A stretch of 64,000 bases of DNA from Bin95 sp965220855 (GTDB lineage: Bacteria > Pseudomonadota > Alphaproteobacteria > Bin95), in assembly GCA_965220855.1 (NCBI GenBank), contig CBDCQY010000002.1, positions 124,001-188,000 of the forward strand, in the 5' to 3' direction. Position numbers and translations under genes: made by a program. The notes under the pieces are model-generated. The model was not told where the DNA came from and did not search any database. It was given only the letters and a program-made list of their open reading frames with translations. This document shows positions 53,177-62,255 of this stretch, one piece after another (position 1 is the stretch's first letter; every line of letters starts with the position of its first letter).

Positions 53177-54433
53177 GTGAGCGACTTCTTTGGCGCCCCG
53201 CTGGCGGCGAGCGATCCCGACCTCGCCGCCGCCATCGATGCGGAACTGGCGCGCCAGCAGGACCAGATCGAGCTGATCGCGTCCGAGAACATCGTCTCGC
53301 GCGCCGTGCTCGAAGCCCAGGGGTCGGTGCTGACCAACAAATATGCCGAGGGCTATCCCGGCCGGCGCTACTACGGAGGCTGCGAGTGGGTCGATCGCGC
53401 CGAGCGGCTGGCCATCGACCGCGCGAAGCAGCTCTTCGGCGCGGCGCATGTCAATGTCCAGCCCCATTCCGGCGCGCAGGCCAACCAGGCCGCCTTCCTG
53501 GCGCTCTGCCAGCCCGGCGACACGGTGCTCGGCATGGCGCTCGCCGCCGGCGGCCATCTCACCCACGGCGCCGCGCCCAACCTCTCCGGCAAGTGGTTCG
53601 ACGCCGCGCAATACGGCGTGCGCCGCCAGGACGGGCGCATCGATCATGACGAGGTGCGGCGCGTGGCCGAGGAGCGCCGCCCGAAGCTGATCATCGCCGG
53701 CGGCTCGGCCTATCCGCGCGAGATCGACTTCGCCCGCTTCCGCGAGACTGCCGACGCGGTGGACGCGCTGTTCATGGTCGATATGGCGCATTTCGCCGGG
53801 CTGGTGGCGGCCGGCGTCCATCCGAGCCCGCTGCCCTGGGCCGATATCGTCACCACCACGACGCACAAGACGCTGCGCGGCCCGCGCGGCGGCATGATCC
53901 TGACCAACGACGCCGCGCTCGGCCGGCGCATCGACTCGGCCGTCTTTCCGGGCCTCCAGGGCGGCCCGCTGATGCATGTCATCGCGGCCAAGGCGGTGGC
54001 CTTCGGCGAGGCGCTGCGGCCCGACTTCCGCGACTATGCCGAGGCGGTGGTGGCCAACGCCCGCGCGCTCGCCCGGACCCTGGCCGAGGGCGGGCTCGAA
54101 ATCGTCTCGGGCGGCACCGACACCCATCTGCTGCTGGTCGATCTGCGCCCGCTCGGGCTCACCGGCGATGTGGCCGAAAAGGCGCTGGAGCGCGCGGGCG
54201 TCACCTGCAACAAGAACGCCATCCCCTTCGATCCCGAACGCCCGGCGGTGACCTCCGGGCTGCGCCTCGGCTCGCCGGCCGCCACCACGCGCGGCTTCGA
54301 CGAGGCGGCCTTCGAGGAGGTCGGGCGGCTGATCGTCGATGTGCTGAAGGGCGGCGAGGCGGCCGAGGCGCCGGCGCGCGAGCGGGTGGCGGCGCTGCTC
54401 GCCCGCTTCCCGATCTACGAGGCGGAAGCCTGA
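53177..54433 (+). CDS. glyA: Serine hydroxymethyltransferase
   Basis: A PLP enzyme interconverting serine and glycine with tetrahydrofolate, the main source of one-carbon units. The 418-residue protein contains IELIASENIVSRAVLEAQGSVLTNKYAEGYPGRRYYGGCE, VDMAHFAGLVAAGVHPSPLP, and the PLP lysine in TTTTHKTLRGPRGGM. The start is GTG at 53177, with GGAGG upstream, and gives the family N-terminus. It leads the run glyA-nrdR-ribD-ribE-ribB-ribH-nusB-thiL. Its glycine and C1 products serve the purine genes at 46-50 kb. Confidence 0.96.
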   Translation: MSDFFGAPLAASDPDLAAAIDAELARQQDQIELIASENIVSRAVLEAQGSVLTNKYAEGYPGRRYYGGCEWVDRAERLAIDRAKQLFGAAHVNVQPHSGAQANQAAFLALCQPGDTVLGMALAAGGHLTHGAAPNLSGKWFDAAQYGVRRQDGRIDHDEVRRVAEERRPKLIIAGGSAYPREIDFARFRETADAVDALFMVDMAHFAGLVAAGVHPSPLPWADIVTTTTHKTLRGPRGGMILTNDAALGRRIDSAVFPGLQGGPLMHVIAAKAVAFGEALRPDFRDYAEAVVANARALARTLAEGGLEIVSGGTDTHLLLVDLRPLGLTGDVAEKALERAGVTCNKNAIPFDPERPAVTSGLRLGSPAATTRGFDEAAFEEVGRLIVDVLKGGEAAEAPARERVAALLARFPIYEAEA

Positions 54434-54437
54434 GCCG

Positions 54438-54896
54438 ATGCGCTGCCCCTTTTGCGCGCATGAGGACACGCAGGTGAAGGACAGCCGGCCGACCGAGGAC
54501 AACGCCGCCATCCGCCGCCGCCGCGCCTGCCCGGCCTGCAATGCGCGCTTCACCACCTTCGAGCGCGTGCAGCTGCGCGAACTCTCCGTCGTCAAGTCCA
54601 ACGGCCGGCGCGAGGCCTTCGACCGCGAGAAGCTCAAGCGCTCGCTGGTGATCGCGCTGCGCAAGCGTCCGGTGGAGGACGAGCGCATCGAGCGGCTGAT
54701 CTCCAGCCTGGTGCGCCAGCTGGAGACCTCCGGCCAGAGCGAGTTTCCCTCCGACAAGCTGGGCGCGCTCGTGATGGAGATGCTGGCGGACCTCGACCAG
54801 GTGGCCTATGTGCGCTTCGCCTCGGTGTACAAGGACTTCCACGAAGCCAGGGACTTCGAGGAATTTGTCGGACAGCTCACCGACCAGGACGACTGA
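54438..54896 (+). CDS. nrdR: Transcriptional repressor NrdR
   Basis: A 152-residue zinc-ribbon/ATP-cone repressor of ribonucleotide reductase genes. The N-terminal zinc ribbon is MRCPFCAHEDTQVKDSR ... ACPACNARFTTFER (four cysteines at about 3, 6, 31, 34), followed by the ATP-cone domain (VVKSNGRREAFDREKLKRSLVIALRKRPV). ATP or dATP binding would control its DNA binding. It begins 4 bases after the glyA stop. No NrdR box pair was found locally, as expected, since targets are elsewhere. Confidence 0.96.
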   Translation: MRCPFCAHEDTQVKDSRPTEDNAAIRRRRACPACNARFTTFERVQLRELSVVKSNGRREAFDREKLKRSLVIALRKRPVEDERIERLISSLVRQLETSGQSEFPSDKLGALVMEMLADLDQVAYVRFASVYKDFHEARDFEEFVGQLTDQDD

Positions 54897-54927
54897 CCGG
54901 CCCGGCCGGGAAGCCGACGCGGCCCAT

Positions 54928-56007
54928 ATGGCGGCCGCGCTCGCGCTCGGCCGGCGCGGCCTCGGCCGGGTCTGGCCCAATCCGGCGGTCGGCTGCGTGC
55001 TGGCGCGGGGCGCGCGGGTCGTCGCGCGGGGCTGGACGCAGCCGGGCGGCCGGCCCCATGCGGAGGCGGAAGCGCTTGCGCGCGCCGGCGCCGCCGCCAG
55101 GGGGGCGGACTGTTTCGTCACGCTGGAGCCCTGCAGCCATGAGGGCCGCACGCCGCCTTGCGCCGACGCGCTCATCCGGGCCGGAATCGCCCGCCTGGTG
55201 GCGGCGACCGGCGATCCCGACCCGCGCGTCGCCGGGGCGGGCTTCGCGCGCCTGGAGGCCGCCGGCGTCACCGTGGAGCGCGGCCTCGGCGAGGACCGGG
55301 CGCGCTTCGACAATGCCGGCTTCTTCATGCGGCTCGCCGCCGGACGGCCGCTGGTCGCGCTCAAGACGGCGACGACGCTCGACGGGCGCATCGCGGCCCG
55401 GACCGGCCGGAGCCGCTGGATCACCGGCGCGGCGGCGCGCGCCGCCGGGCACCGGCTCCGCGCCGCTTACGACGCGGTGATGGTCGGCGCCCGCACCGCG
55501 CTCCTGGACGATCCGGGGCTGGACTGCCGGCTGGACGGCCTCGAAGACCGCTCGCCGCTCCGCATCCTTGTCGACGCCAGGCTCGACCTGCCGGCGACCC
55601 ACCGCCTGGCGGCGGACGGACGGGAGACCTGGGTGCTCTCCGGCGAGGACGCCTGCCCGGACCGCGCCCGCCGGCTGGAGGACGCCGGCTTGCGCATCCT
55701 CCGCCTGCCGGAGGACGGCGACGGCCGGCCGGACCTGGCGGCGGGCCTCGCCCGGCTCGGCGAGGCGGGCCTCACCCGCCTGTTGGTCGAGGGCGGCGGC
55801 GTGCTGGCGGCCGCCCTGCTGAAGGCCGACCTGGTGGACCGCATTCACTGGTTCCGCGCCCCCGCCCTGCTCGGTGGCGACGGGACGCCCGCCATCGCCG
55901 CGCTCGGCCTCGACGAGCCGGGCGCCGCGCCGCGCTTCCATCTGCACGCGCGCCGTCCGCTGGGCGGCGACCTCTGGGAGGTCTATCGGCGATGTTCACC
56001 GGCATAG
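54928..56007 (+). CDS. ribD: Bifunctional riboflavin deaminase/reductase RibD
   Basis: RibD catalyses the second and third steps of riboflavin synthesis. The N-terminal deaminase has MAAALALGRRGLGRVWPNPAVGCVL, the zinc ligands in HAEAEAL and LEPCSHEGRTPPCADALI, and then the reductase domain with LKTATTLDGRIAARTGRSRWITG, AYDAVMVGARTALLDDPGLDCR and LLVEGGG. The ATG at 54928 gives 359 residues. The preceding residues ADAAH also match the family, so an upstream TTG (54865) overlapping nrdR may be the true start. It overlaps ribE by 16 bases. Confidence 0.92.
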   Translation: MAAALALGRRGLGRVWPNPAVGCVLARGARVVARGWTQPGGRPHAEAEALARAGAAARGADCFVTLEPCSHEGRTPPCADALIRAGIARLVAATGDPDPRVAGAGFARLEAAGVTVERGLGEDRARFDNAGFFMRLAAGRPLVALKTATTLDGRIAARTGRSRWITGAAARAAGHRLRAAYDAVMVGARTALLDDPGLDCRLDGLEDRSPLRILVDARLDLPATHRLAADGRETWVLSGEDACPDRARRLEDAGLRILRLPEDGDGRPDLAAGLARLGEAGLTRLLVEGGGVLAAALLKADLVDRIHWFRAPALLGGDGTPAIAALGLDEPGAAPRFHLHARRPLGGDLWEVYRRCSPA

Positions 56008-56582
56008 TCACCGACATCGGAGAGATCGCGTCGATCCGCGCGGACGGCGACACGCGCTTCGAGATCCGCACGTCCTACGACACCGCCGGTATCGCGCTCG
56101 GTGCGTCGATCGCCTGCTCCGGGGCCTGCCTCACCGTGGTGGAGACCGCCGCCGGGCGCTTTGCGGTCGAGGCCTCGGCCGAGACGCTCGCCTGCACCAC
56201 GCTCGGCGCGTGGCGCGAAGGGCGGCGGATCAATCTGGAGCGCGCGCTCCGGCTCGGCGACGAGTTCGGCGGCCATATCGTCTCCGGCCATGTCGATGGC
56301 GTGGCGCGGCTCCTCTCGCGCCGGCCGGAAGGGGCGAGCCAGCGCCTGGAGTTCGAGGCGCCCGAGGCGCTGGCGCGCTATGTGGCGCCCAAGGGCTCGG
56401 TCGCCCTCGACGGCGTCTCGCTCACCGTCAACGAGGTCGAGGGCGCGCGCTTCGGCGTCAACATCATCCCCCACACGCTGGCGCACACCACGCTCGGCGC
56501 CTGCCGGCCGGGGGACGGGCTGAACATGGAAATCGACATGCTGGCGCGCTACGTTGCCCGCCAGCTGGAAATGGGGGGCTGA
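55992..56582 (+). CDS. ribE: Riboflavin synthase alpha subunit
   Basis: A 196-residue riboflavin synthase that dismutates two lumazines to riboflavin. It shows the internal duplication of the family: MFTGIVTDIGEIASI, CSGACLTVVE, then LERALRLGDEFGGHIVSGHVDGVA in the first barrel, and SVALDGVSLTVNEVEGARFGVNIIPHTLAHTTLG in the second. The start is fixed by MFTGIV. It overlaps the ribD end and precedes ribB by 3 bases. Confidence 0.95.
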   Translation: MFTGIVTDIGEIASIRADGDTRFEIRTSYDTAGIALGASIACSGACLTVVETAAGRFAVEASAETLACTTLGAWREGRRINLERALRLGDEFGGHIVSGHVDGVARLLSRRPEGASQRLEFEAPEALARYVAPKGSVALDGVSLTVNEVEGARFGVNIIPHTLAHTTLGACRPGDGLNMEIDMLARYVARQLEMGG

Positions 56583-56585
56583 GCC

Positions 56586-57758
56586 GTGGCAGGCAGGCTT
56601 GAAGGGCTGACCCGCATAGCGACGCCGGAGCGCACGGAAGACGATCTCGGTTATATCTCGCCGATCGAGGATATCATCGAGGAGGCCCGCAACGGTCGCA
56701 TGTTCATCCTGGTGGATGACGAGGGGCGCGAGAACGAGGGCGACCTGGTGATCCCGGCGCAGATGGCCACGCCCGACGCGATCAACTTCATGGCCAAATA
56801 CGGCCGCGGGCTGATCTGCCTGGCGCTGACGCCGGCGCGGGTGAAGGAATTGCGCCTGCCGCTGATGCCGCGCGAGAACGAGCAGCGCCAGTCCACCGCC
56901 TTCACCGTGTCCATCGAGGCCAGAGACGGCGTGACCACCGGCATCTCGGCCCCCGACCGGGCGCGCACCATCGCGGTCGCCATCGACCCCGCGCGCGGCG
57001 GCGACGACCTCTCGACGCCGGGCCATGTCTTTCCGCTGGAGGCGCGCGAGGGCGGCGTGCTGGTGCGCGCCGGCCACACCGAGGCGGCGGTGGATATCGC
57101 GCGCCTCGCCGGCCTCAACCCCTCCGGCGTGATCTGCGAGATCATGAACGACGACGGCACCATGGCGCGGCTGCCGGACCTGATCCCCTTCGCCCAGTTC
57201 CACAATTTCAAGATCGGCGCCATCGAGGACCTGATCGCCTGGCGCCGCCGGCGCGACATCCTGGTCGAGCGGGTGGTCGAGAGCGAGTTCGTCAGCCGCC
57301 ATGGCGGCCATTTCCGGCTGATCGTCTATCGCAACAAGATCGACGGCGTGGAGCATCAGGCGCTGGTCAAGGGCGATCCGGGCGGCGAGGAGCCGGTGCT
57401 GGTGCGCGCCCACGCCTTCAACATCCTGGAGGATTTGCTGGGCGACCAGCATCGCGGGCGCGGCGGCGAACTGCAGCGCTCCATGCAGGCCATCGGCGAG
57501 GAGGGCCGGGGCGTGGTGGTGCTGCTGCGCGAGCGCCACACCTCGATGCTGTCGGCGCGCATCCGGGCGGAGCTGGACAGCCGCGAGACGCGCGGCCGGC
57601 CGCCGCTGCGCGACTATGGCGTCGGCGCGCAGATCCTGCGCGATCTCGGCGTCGTCAACATGGTGCTGCTGTCGAACAGCGACCGGCATGTCGTCGGCCT
57701 GGACGGCTACGACCTGCATATCGTCGGCCGGCGCGCGATCCCCGAGGGAGGCGAGTGA
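56586..57758 (+). CDS. ribB: 3,4-dihydroxy-2-butanone 4-phosphate synthase with degenerate RibA domain
   Basis: The N-terminal part (to about residue 215) is a complete RibB: MFILVDDEGRENEGDLVIPAQMATPDAINFMAKYGRGLICLAL, the STPGHVFPL block and HTEAAVDIARLAGLNPSGVICEIMNDDGTMAR. It converts ribulose 5-phosphate to the four-carbon unit. The C-terminal part aligns with GTP cyclohydrolase II, but the zinc cysteines are absent: where RibA has HSECLTGD and RCDCG, this reads VRAHAFNILEDLLGDQHRGRGGELQ. GCH II activity is therefore unlikely, and a separate RibA is expected elsewhere. GTG start at 56586. It ends at the ribH start. Confidence 0.93.
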   Translation: MAGRLEGLTRIATPERTEDDLGYISPIEDIIEEARNGRMFILVDDEGRENEGDLVIPAQMATPDAINFMAKYGRGLICLALTPARVKELRLPLMPRENEQRQSTAFTVSIEARDGVTTGISAPDRARTIAVAIDPARGGDDLSTPGHVFPLEAREGGVLVRAGHTEAAVDIARLAGLNPSGVICEIMNDDGTMARLPDLIPFAQFHNFKIGAIEDLIAWRRRRDILVERVVESEFVSRHGGHFRLIVYRNKIDGVEHQALVKGDPGGEEPVLVRAHAFNILEDLLGDQHRGRGGELQRSMQAIGEEGRGVVVLLRERHTSMLSARIRAELDSRETRGRPPLRDYGVGAQILRDLGVVNMVLLSNSDRHVVGLDGYDLHIVGRRAIPEGGE

Positions 57759-58192
57759 TGGCTCACATCATGATGGTGGTGGCGCCCTATTACGAGGATA
57801 TCTGCGCCGAGCTCACCGCCGGGGCCTCGGCCGTCATCGAGGCCGCCGGCCACAGCTGGGAGCGCCATGAGGTCGCCGGCGCCTTCGAGCTGCCGGTGGC
57901 GATCTCGATCGCGCTCGACTCGCCCAAGCGCTTCGACGGCTTCATCGTCGTCGGCTGCGTCATTCGCGGCGAGACCAGCCATTACGACCATCTCTGCCAG
58001 GAGGTGAGCCGCGCGCTGCAAGCGCTCGCCGTGGAGCGCAAGCTGGCGCTCGGCTTCGGCCTGCTGACCTGCGAGAACGGCGAGCAGGCGCGGGTGCGCG
58101 CCAGCACCGCCGGCAAGAACAAGGGCGCCGAGGCGGCCCGCGCCTGCCTCAAGACCATCGAGCTCAAGCAGGCGCTCGGGCGGGCGCATTGA
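57758..58192 (+). CDS. ribH: 6,7-dimethyl-8-ribityllumazine synthase
   Basis: A 144-residue lumazine synthase that condenses the RibB product with the ribitylaminopyrimidine. The family blocks are VVAPYYEDICAELTAGA, VAGAFELPVAISIA, IVVGCVIRGETSHYDHLCQEVSRALQ, and FGLLTCENGEQARVRA. The active-site His lies in SHYDH. The ATG at 57758 is better spaced from AGGGAGG than the overlapping GTG at 57755. It ends in a TTGA overlap with nusB. Confidence 0.95.
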   Translation: MAHIMMVVAPYYEDICAELTAGASAVIEAAGHSWERHEVAGAFELPVAISIALDSPKRFDGFIVVGCVIRGETSHYDHLCQEVSRALQALAVERKLALGFGLLTCENGEQARVRASTAGKNKGAEAARACLKTIELKQALGRAH

Positions 58193-58662
58193 CCGGGGAA
58201 GAGGCCGCCGCGCCGCCGCCGGGACGCCGGCGCCTGGCGCGCCTCGCCGCCGTGCAGGCGCTCTACCAGGCGGAGATGAACCGCGAGAGTGCCGAAGCGG
58301 TCTCGGAGCAGTTCCGGCGCTACCGGCTCGGGCGGGAGATCGAGGGCATCCGGCTCGACGCCGACCGCGGCCTGTTCGACCGGCTGCTGCGCGCGGTGGC
58401 GGCGCATCGCCGCGAGATCGACAGGGCGCTCGCGGCCGCGATCTCGCGCGAGGGCGGGCTTGCGCAACTGGAGCCGGTGCTGCGCGCCGCCCTGCGGGTC
58501 GGCGCGGCGGAGCTGCTCCATGAGCCGGGCGTGCCGGCCCCGGTCTCGATCCGGGAATATACCGATCTCGTCGGCGACTTTTTCGGCGAGGCGCAGGCGC
58601 GCTTCGCCACCGCCGTGTTCGACCGCGTCGCGCGGGGGGCGGAGTGCGGGCCGGAGGCATGA
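58189..58662 (+). CDS. nusB: Transcription antitermination protein NusB
   Basis: A 157-residue NusB with the N-terminal RRLARLAAVQALYQAEMN, the central helix bundle, AALRVGAAELLHEPGVPAPVSIREYTDLVGDFFGEAQARFATAVFDRVAR, and a short tail. It binds boxA RNA with S10 in rRNA antitermination. The start is TTG at 58189 within the ribH stop overlap, and the end overlaps thiL by 4 bases. Confidence 0.92.
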   Translation: MTGEEAAAPPPGRRRLARLAAVQALYQAEMNRESAEAVSEQFRRYRLGREIEGIRLDADRGLFDRLLRAVAAHRREIDRALAAAISREGGLAQLEPVLRAALRVGAAELLHEPGVPAPVSIREYTDLVGDFFGEAQARFATAVFDRVARGAECGPEA

Positions 58663-59552
58663 GCCGCTCCGGGGAATTCGAGCTGATCCACCGCTTCTTC
58701 CGGCCGCTGGCGAGCGCGCCCGGCGCCGGCGGCCTGGAGGACGACGCCGCGCTGCTGGCCCCGCCGCCGGCGGGCCGCGAGCGCATCGTCACCACCGACA
58801 CCATGGTGGAGGGGGTGCATTTTCCCGAAGGCGGGCCGCCGGGGCCGATCGCGCGCCGGCTGCTGCGCGTCAATCTTTCCGACCTCGCCGCCATGGCCGC
58901 CCGGCCCGAGGGCTATCTGCTGAACCTGGCGCTGCCGGCCTTCGTCGATGACGCCTGGCTGGCGGCGTTCGCCGCCGGCTTGGCCCTCGACCAGGAGGCC
59001 TTCGGCCTTTCGCTGCTCGGCGGCGACACGGTGGCGACGCCCGGCCCGCTGACTCTCACCGTCACCGCCTTCGGCAGCGCGGCGCATCCGGTGCGCCGCT
59101 CGGGCGCGCGGCCGGGCCAGACGGTCTTCGTCACCGGGCCGGTCGGCGACGGCCTGTTCGGGCTGAAGGCGGTGCGGGGCGAGCTCGACGCGCCGCGACT
59201 GGCGGAGCGCTTCTGGCTGCCGACGCCGCGCTTCGGCCTGGCCGAGGGCGCGGCCGCGGCCGCCGACATCTCCGATGGCCTGGTCGCCGATCTCGGCCAT
59301 ATCTGCCGCGCCTCGGGCGTCGGCGCGGAGATCGATCTGGAGGCGGTGCCGCTCTCGCCCGAAGTGGCGGCGCTCGGCCCCGAAGCCCGGCTGGCGGCGC
59401 TCGCCGGCGGCGACGATTACGAACTGGTGCTGGCCGGGGGCGGCGGCCCCGGCGTCCCGGTCGGGCGCATCGTGGCCGGGTCGGGGGTGCGCGTGCTGGA
59501 CGGCGCCGGCCGGCCGGTGGCGCTCGCCCGCCAGGGCTACCGGCATGACTGA
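58659..59552 (+). CDS. thiL: Thiamine-monophosphate kinase
   Basis: ThiL phosphorylates thiamine phosphate to the diphosphate cofactor. The 297-residue protein starts SRSGEFELIHRFFRPLA, then LEDDAALL, VTTDTMVEGVHFPEG, RRLLRVNLSDLAAMAARPEGYLL, GLSLLGGDTVATPGP, and SDGLVADLGHICRAS followed by GGDDYELV. The ATG at 58659 lies in an ATGA overlap with nusB. It ends overlapping the next gene by 8 bases. The order nusB-thiL is widespread in Proteobacteria. Confidence 0.95.
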   Translation: MSRSGEFELIHRFFRPLASAPGAGGLEDDAALLAPPPAGRERIVTTDTMVEGVHFPEGGPPGPIARRLLRVNLSDLAAMAARPEGYLLNLALPAFVDDAWLAAFAAGLALDQEAFGLSLLGGDTVATPGPLTLTVTAFGSAAHPVRRSGARPGQTVFVTGPVGDGLFGLKAVRGELDAPRLAERFWLPTPRFGLAEGAAAAADISDGLVADLGHICRASGVGAEIDLEAVPLSPEVAALGPEARLAALAGGDDYELVLAGGGGPGVPVGRIVAGSGVRVLDGAGRPVALARQGYRHD

Positions 59553-60300
59553 CCCGATGGCGCCGGAGACGCTCGCCGTCGCCGCCGCCGCCTTCTTCTT
59601 CGCCGCCTTCGTGAAGGGCGTGACCGGGCTCGGCTTCTCCACCACGGCGCTGCCGCTGCTGGCGCTGGCGCTGGGGATGCGCGAGGCGCTACCGCTGGTG
59701 CTGGCGCCCTCGATCGCCAGCAACCTCATGGTGATGCGCGGCGCGGGGCATTTCCGCGAGACGGTCCGGCGCTTCTGGCCGCTGGCGCTTTCCGCGCTGC
59801 CGGGCGTCGCGCTCGGCGTGGCGCTGCTGGTCTGGGTGGAGCCGCGCCTGGCCGCCGCCGCGCTCGGCCTCGCGCTCGCCGGCTATGCGGTCTTCGCGCT
59901 GGCGCGCCCGCCGCTGCTGCTGCCGGCGGCGCTGGAGCGCCCGCTGCAATGGCCGGCCGGCTTCCTCAACGGGGCGGTCAACGGCCTCACCGGCTCGCAG
60001 GTCATGCCGCTGCTGCCCTATCTGCTGGCGCTCCGGCTGGACTCCGAGCGCTTCGTGCAGGCGATCAACTGCGTCTTCACCCTATCCAGCCTCGCCATGG
60101 CGCTGGCGCTGGCCGAGGCCGGGCTGCTGACCGGCCCGGCGGCGGCGGTCTCCGCGCTCGGCCTCGTCCCGGTCTGGCTGGGCGTGACGCTCGGCGCGCG
60201 CATCCGGCGGCGCCTCGCGCCCGAGACCTTCCGCAAGGCGGTGCTGCTGCTGCTGCTCGCGCTCGGCGCCGTGCTGACGGTCCGCCTGCCGCTCGGCTGA
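59545..60300 (+). CDS. TSUP-family membrane transporter (TauE/SafE, DUF81)
   Basis: A 251-residue integral membrane protein with about seven to eight helices. The TauE/SafE repeat is visible as AAFFFAAFVKGVTGLGFSTTALPLLALALGMREALPLVLAPSIASNL at the start, and PAGFLNGAVNGLTGSQVMPLLPYLLAL in the second half. Members move sulfonates, sulfite or other organic anions, but no substrate is implied here. It overlaps thiL by 8 bases, so it may be coexpressed with the rib-nusB-thiL run, with no clear metabolic link. Confidence 0.9.
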   Translation: MTDPMAPETLAVAAAAFFFAAFVKGVTGLGFSTTALPLLALALGMREALPLVLAPSIASNLMVMRGAGHFRETVRRFWPLALSALPGVALGVALLVWVEPRLAAAALGLALAGYAVFALARPPLLLPAALERPLQWPAGFLNGAVNGLTGSQVMPLLPYLLALRLDSERFVQAINCVFTLSSLAMALALAEAGLLTGPAAAVSALGLVPVWLGVTLGARIRRRLAPETFRKAVLLLLLALGAVLTVRLPLG

Positions 60301-60339
60301 ACCTCGCCTTTACAGCAGCCCCTTCGCGCGAAGGCGGTC

Positions 60340-61347
60340 TCAGCCGTCGGCCAGCTTGCGCACTCTGGCGAGCAGGGCGTCATCGACGGCGATGCCCTCG
60401 GTTTGCGTTCGGGCGCGGGCGCGGCGGCGGCGGTCGCCGGGCAGGCGGGCTTCGCCATTGGCGAGCACGCGCTGGAGCAGCGTCTCCACATGCGCCCGGA
60501 AGCCTGGGCCGGCGAGCCGCTCGGGATCGATGGCGATGAAGGATTGCGCGGTGTTGGACGGCCCGCCGTCGCCCTTGTAGTCGGCCCGGCTCTCATGGGC
60601 GAAGAGGCCGCCGGCGAGCCCGCCGGTCATCAGCTCCACCATGAGCGCGATCGCCGAGCCCTTGTAGCCGCCGAAGGGCAGCTGCACGCCGGCCAGGATC
60701 GCCGCCGGATCCTGTGTCGGCCGGCCGTCGGCGTCGAGGCCGGCGCCGGGCGGGGCCTCATGGCCGTCGCGCGCCGCCAGCATCAGCTCGCCGCGCGCCA
60801 CCGCCGCCGAGGCCTGATCGAAGACCATCGGCGGCCGGCCCTCGCCGCGCGGGCACGCAAAGGCCATCGGATTGGTGCCGAACAGCGCCTCCACGCCGCC
60901 GAAGGGCGCGACATAGCTCTGCGAGTTGACGAAGGTGAAGGCCACCAGCCCCTCTTCGGCCAGCGGCTCGATATCCGGCCAGAGCGCGGCGAAGTTGAAG
61001 GAGTTGCGGATCGCCATGCAGGCCACGCCCTGGCTGCGCGCCTTGCGGGCGAGCAAGGGCCGCCCGCGCGCGATATTGAGCGGCGCGAACCCGCAGCGCC
61101 CATCGACCGCCACCAGGCCGGGCGCGGCGTCCACGACCTCCGGCTCGGCCTCGGGGTCCGCGCCGCCGCTTCCCGCCGACGCGACATAGCCCGGCAGGCG
61201 GAACAGGCCGTGGCTCGGGCAGCCGTCGGCCTCCGCGCGCGTGACATGGTCGGCCACCGCCTCGGCGTGGGCCGCCGAGACGCCCGCCTTCAGCAGCGCC
61301 CCGGTCGCGAGCGTCCGGCATTCGTCGAGCGAGATGATGGTCGCCAT
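60340..61347 (-). CDS. Ldh-family (malate/L-lactate dehydrogenase type II) oxidoreductase
   Basis: A 335-residue NAD(P)-dependent reductase of the type II malate/lactate dehydrogenase family (AllD/YbiC/ComC-like, not the Rossmann LDH). Hallmarks are the DECRTLATGALLKAGVSAAHAEAVADHVTRAEADGCPSHGLFRLP start, SFNFAALWPDIEPLAEEGLVAFTFVNS, GTNPMAFACP and PFGGYKGSAIALMVELM. The substrate could be a 2-oxo acid such as ureidoglycolate, sulfolactate or a lactate analogue. The ATG at 61347 has GGAGG upstream. It is divergent from the enoyl-CoA hydratase gene. Confidence 0.9.
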   Translation of the reverse strand: MATIISLDECRTLATGALLKAGVSAAHAEAVADHVTRAEADGCPSHGLFRLPGYVASAGSGGADPEAEPEVVDAAPGLVAVDGRCGFAPLNIARGRPLLARKARSQGVACMAIRNSFNFAALWPDIEPLAEEGLVAFTFVNSQSYVAPFGGVEALFGTNPMAFACPRGEGRPPMVFDQASAAVARGELMLAARDGHEAPPGAGLDADGRPTQDPAAILAGVQLPFGGYKGSAIALMVELMTGGLAGGLFAHESRADYKGDGGPSNTAQSFIAIDPERLAGPGFRAHVETLLQRVLANGEARLPGDRRRRARARTQTEGIAVDDALLARVRKLADG

Positions 61348-61423
61348 GGTCGCCAGCCTCCGGCAGTTCCCGATCCGCGCCCGGCAGCATAGACTTGGCG
61401 GCGCGGAGGAAGGAAGCGGGGCC

Positions 61424-62176
61424 ATGCGCATTCACTCGGAAGATCTGGGCGGGCATGTGGCCCTGGTGCGGATCGAGAACGAGCCGCGCCGCAACGCCAT
61501 GACGCGCGCCATGATGGCCCGCCTGGCGGCGCTCTGGGACGAGCTGGAGGCGGGGCCGGCGCGCGCCATCGTGCTGACCGGGGCCGGCGAGCGGGCCTTT
61601 TGCAGCGGCGCGGACCTCTCCGGGGACCTGTCCGCGCCGCCGGAGGCCGCGGCTGCGGTCGCGCGGGCGCTGCTCAAGACCGCGCGCTACCGCAAGCCGA
61701 TCGTCGCGGCGGTCAATGGCGATTGCGTCGCCGGCGGCCTGGAGCTGCTGATCTCGACCGACCTGCGCGCCGCCGCCGCCCATGCCCGCTTCGGCCTGCC
61801 GGAAGTGAAGTGGGGCATCTATCCCTTCGGCGGCGCCGCCACCAAGCTCGTGCGCCAGATCGGCTATGCGCATCTCATGGATCTGATCCTGACCGGCCGG
61901 CTGATCGATGCGGAGGAAGCGCGCGCCATCGGCCTGGTGAGCGCCGTGCTGCCCGCCGGCGAGCTGCTCGACTGGGCGGTCGGGCGCGCAAGGCTGATCG
62001 CCGCCAACAGTCCGGCGGCGGTGCAGGCGGTGAAGGAGCAGATCGCCGCCGGCCTCGCGGAATGGACGCTCTCGCAGGAGCCGCGCGACCAGGCCCTCGG
62101 CGACCGCGTGCGCGCCTCCCCCGACTTCCGGGAAGGCGTCGCCGCCTTCCTGGAGAAGCGCCAGCCGGACTATTGA
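61424..62176 (+). CDS. Enoyl-CoA hydratase/isomerase family protein
   Basis: A 250-residue crotonase. The oxyanion segments GAGERAFCSGADLSGDL (about residues 56-70) and NGDCVAGGLELLISTDLRAAAAHARFGLPEVKWGIYPFGG (about 100-140) are intact, and the catalytic E in GGLELL is present. This is closer to a canonical hydratase than the other crotonase in the window. A purine-rich site (GGAGGAAGG) lies ahead of the ATG. The acyl chain it handles is not readable. Confidence 0.92.
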   Translation: MRIHSEDLGGHVALVRIENEPRRNAMTRAMMARLAALWDELEAGPARAIVLTGAGERAFCSGADLSGDLSAPPEAAAAVARALLKTARYRKPIVAAVNGDCVAGGLELLISTDLRAAAAHARFGLPEVKWGIYPFGGAATKLVRQIGYAHLMDLILTGRLIDAEEARAIGLVSAVLPAGELLDWAVGRARLIAANSPAAVQAVKEQIAAGLAEWTLSQEPRDQALGDRVRASPDFREGVAAFLEKRQPDY

Positions 62177-62255
62177 CGCGGGTCCCCATGGACCCGAGGC
62201 CCCTTTGCGTCATATGCTTGGGGGAACGGGCAGTCCGCCGCGAGGGTCGCGCGCC

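Noticed and set aside
54897..57757. FMN riboswitch in the riboflavin genes
   Set aside because: Genes overlap or nearly abut and no RFN-element consensus was seen before ribD, ribE, ribB or ribH.
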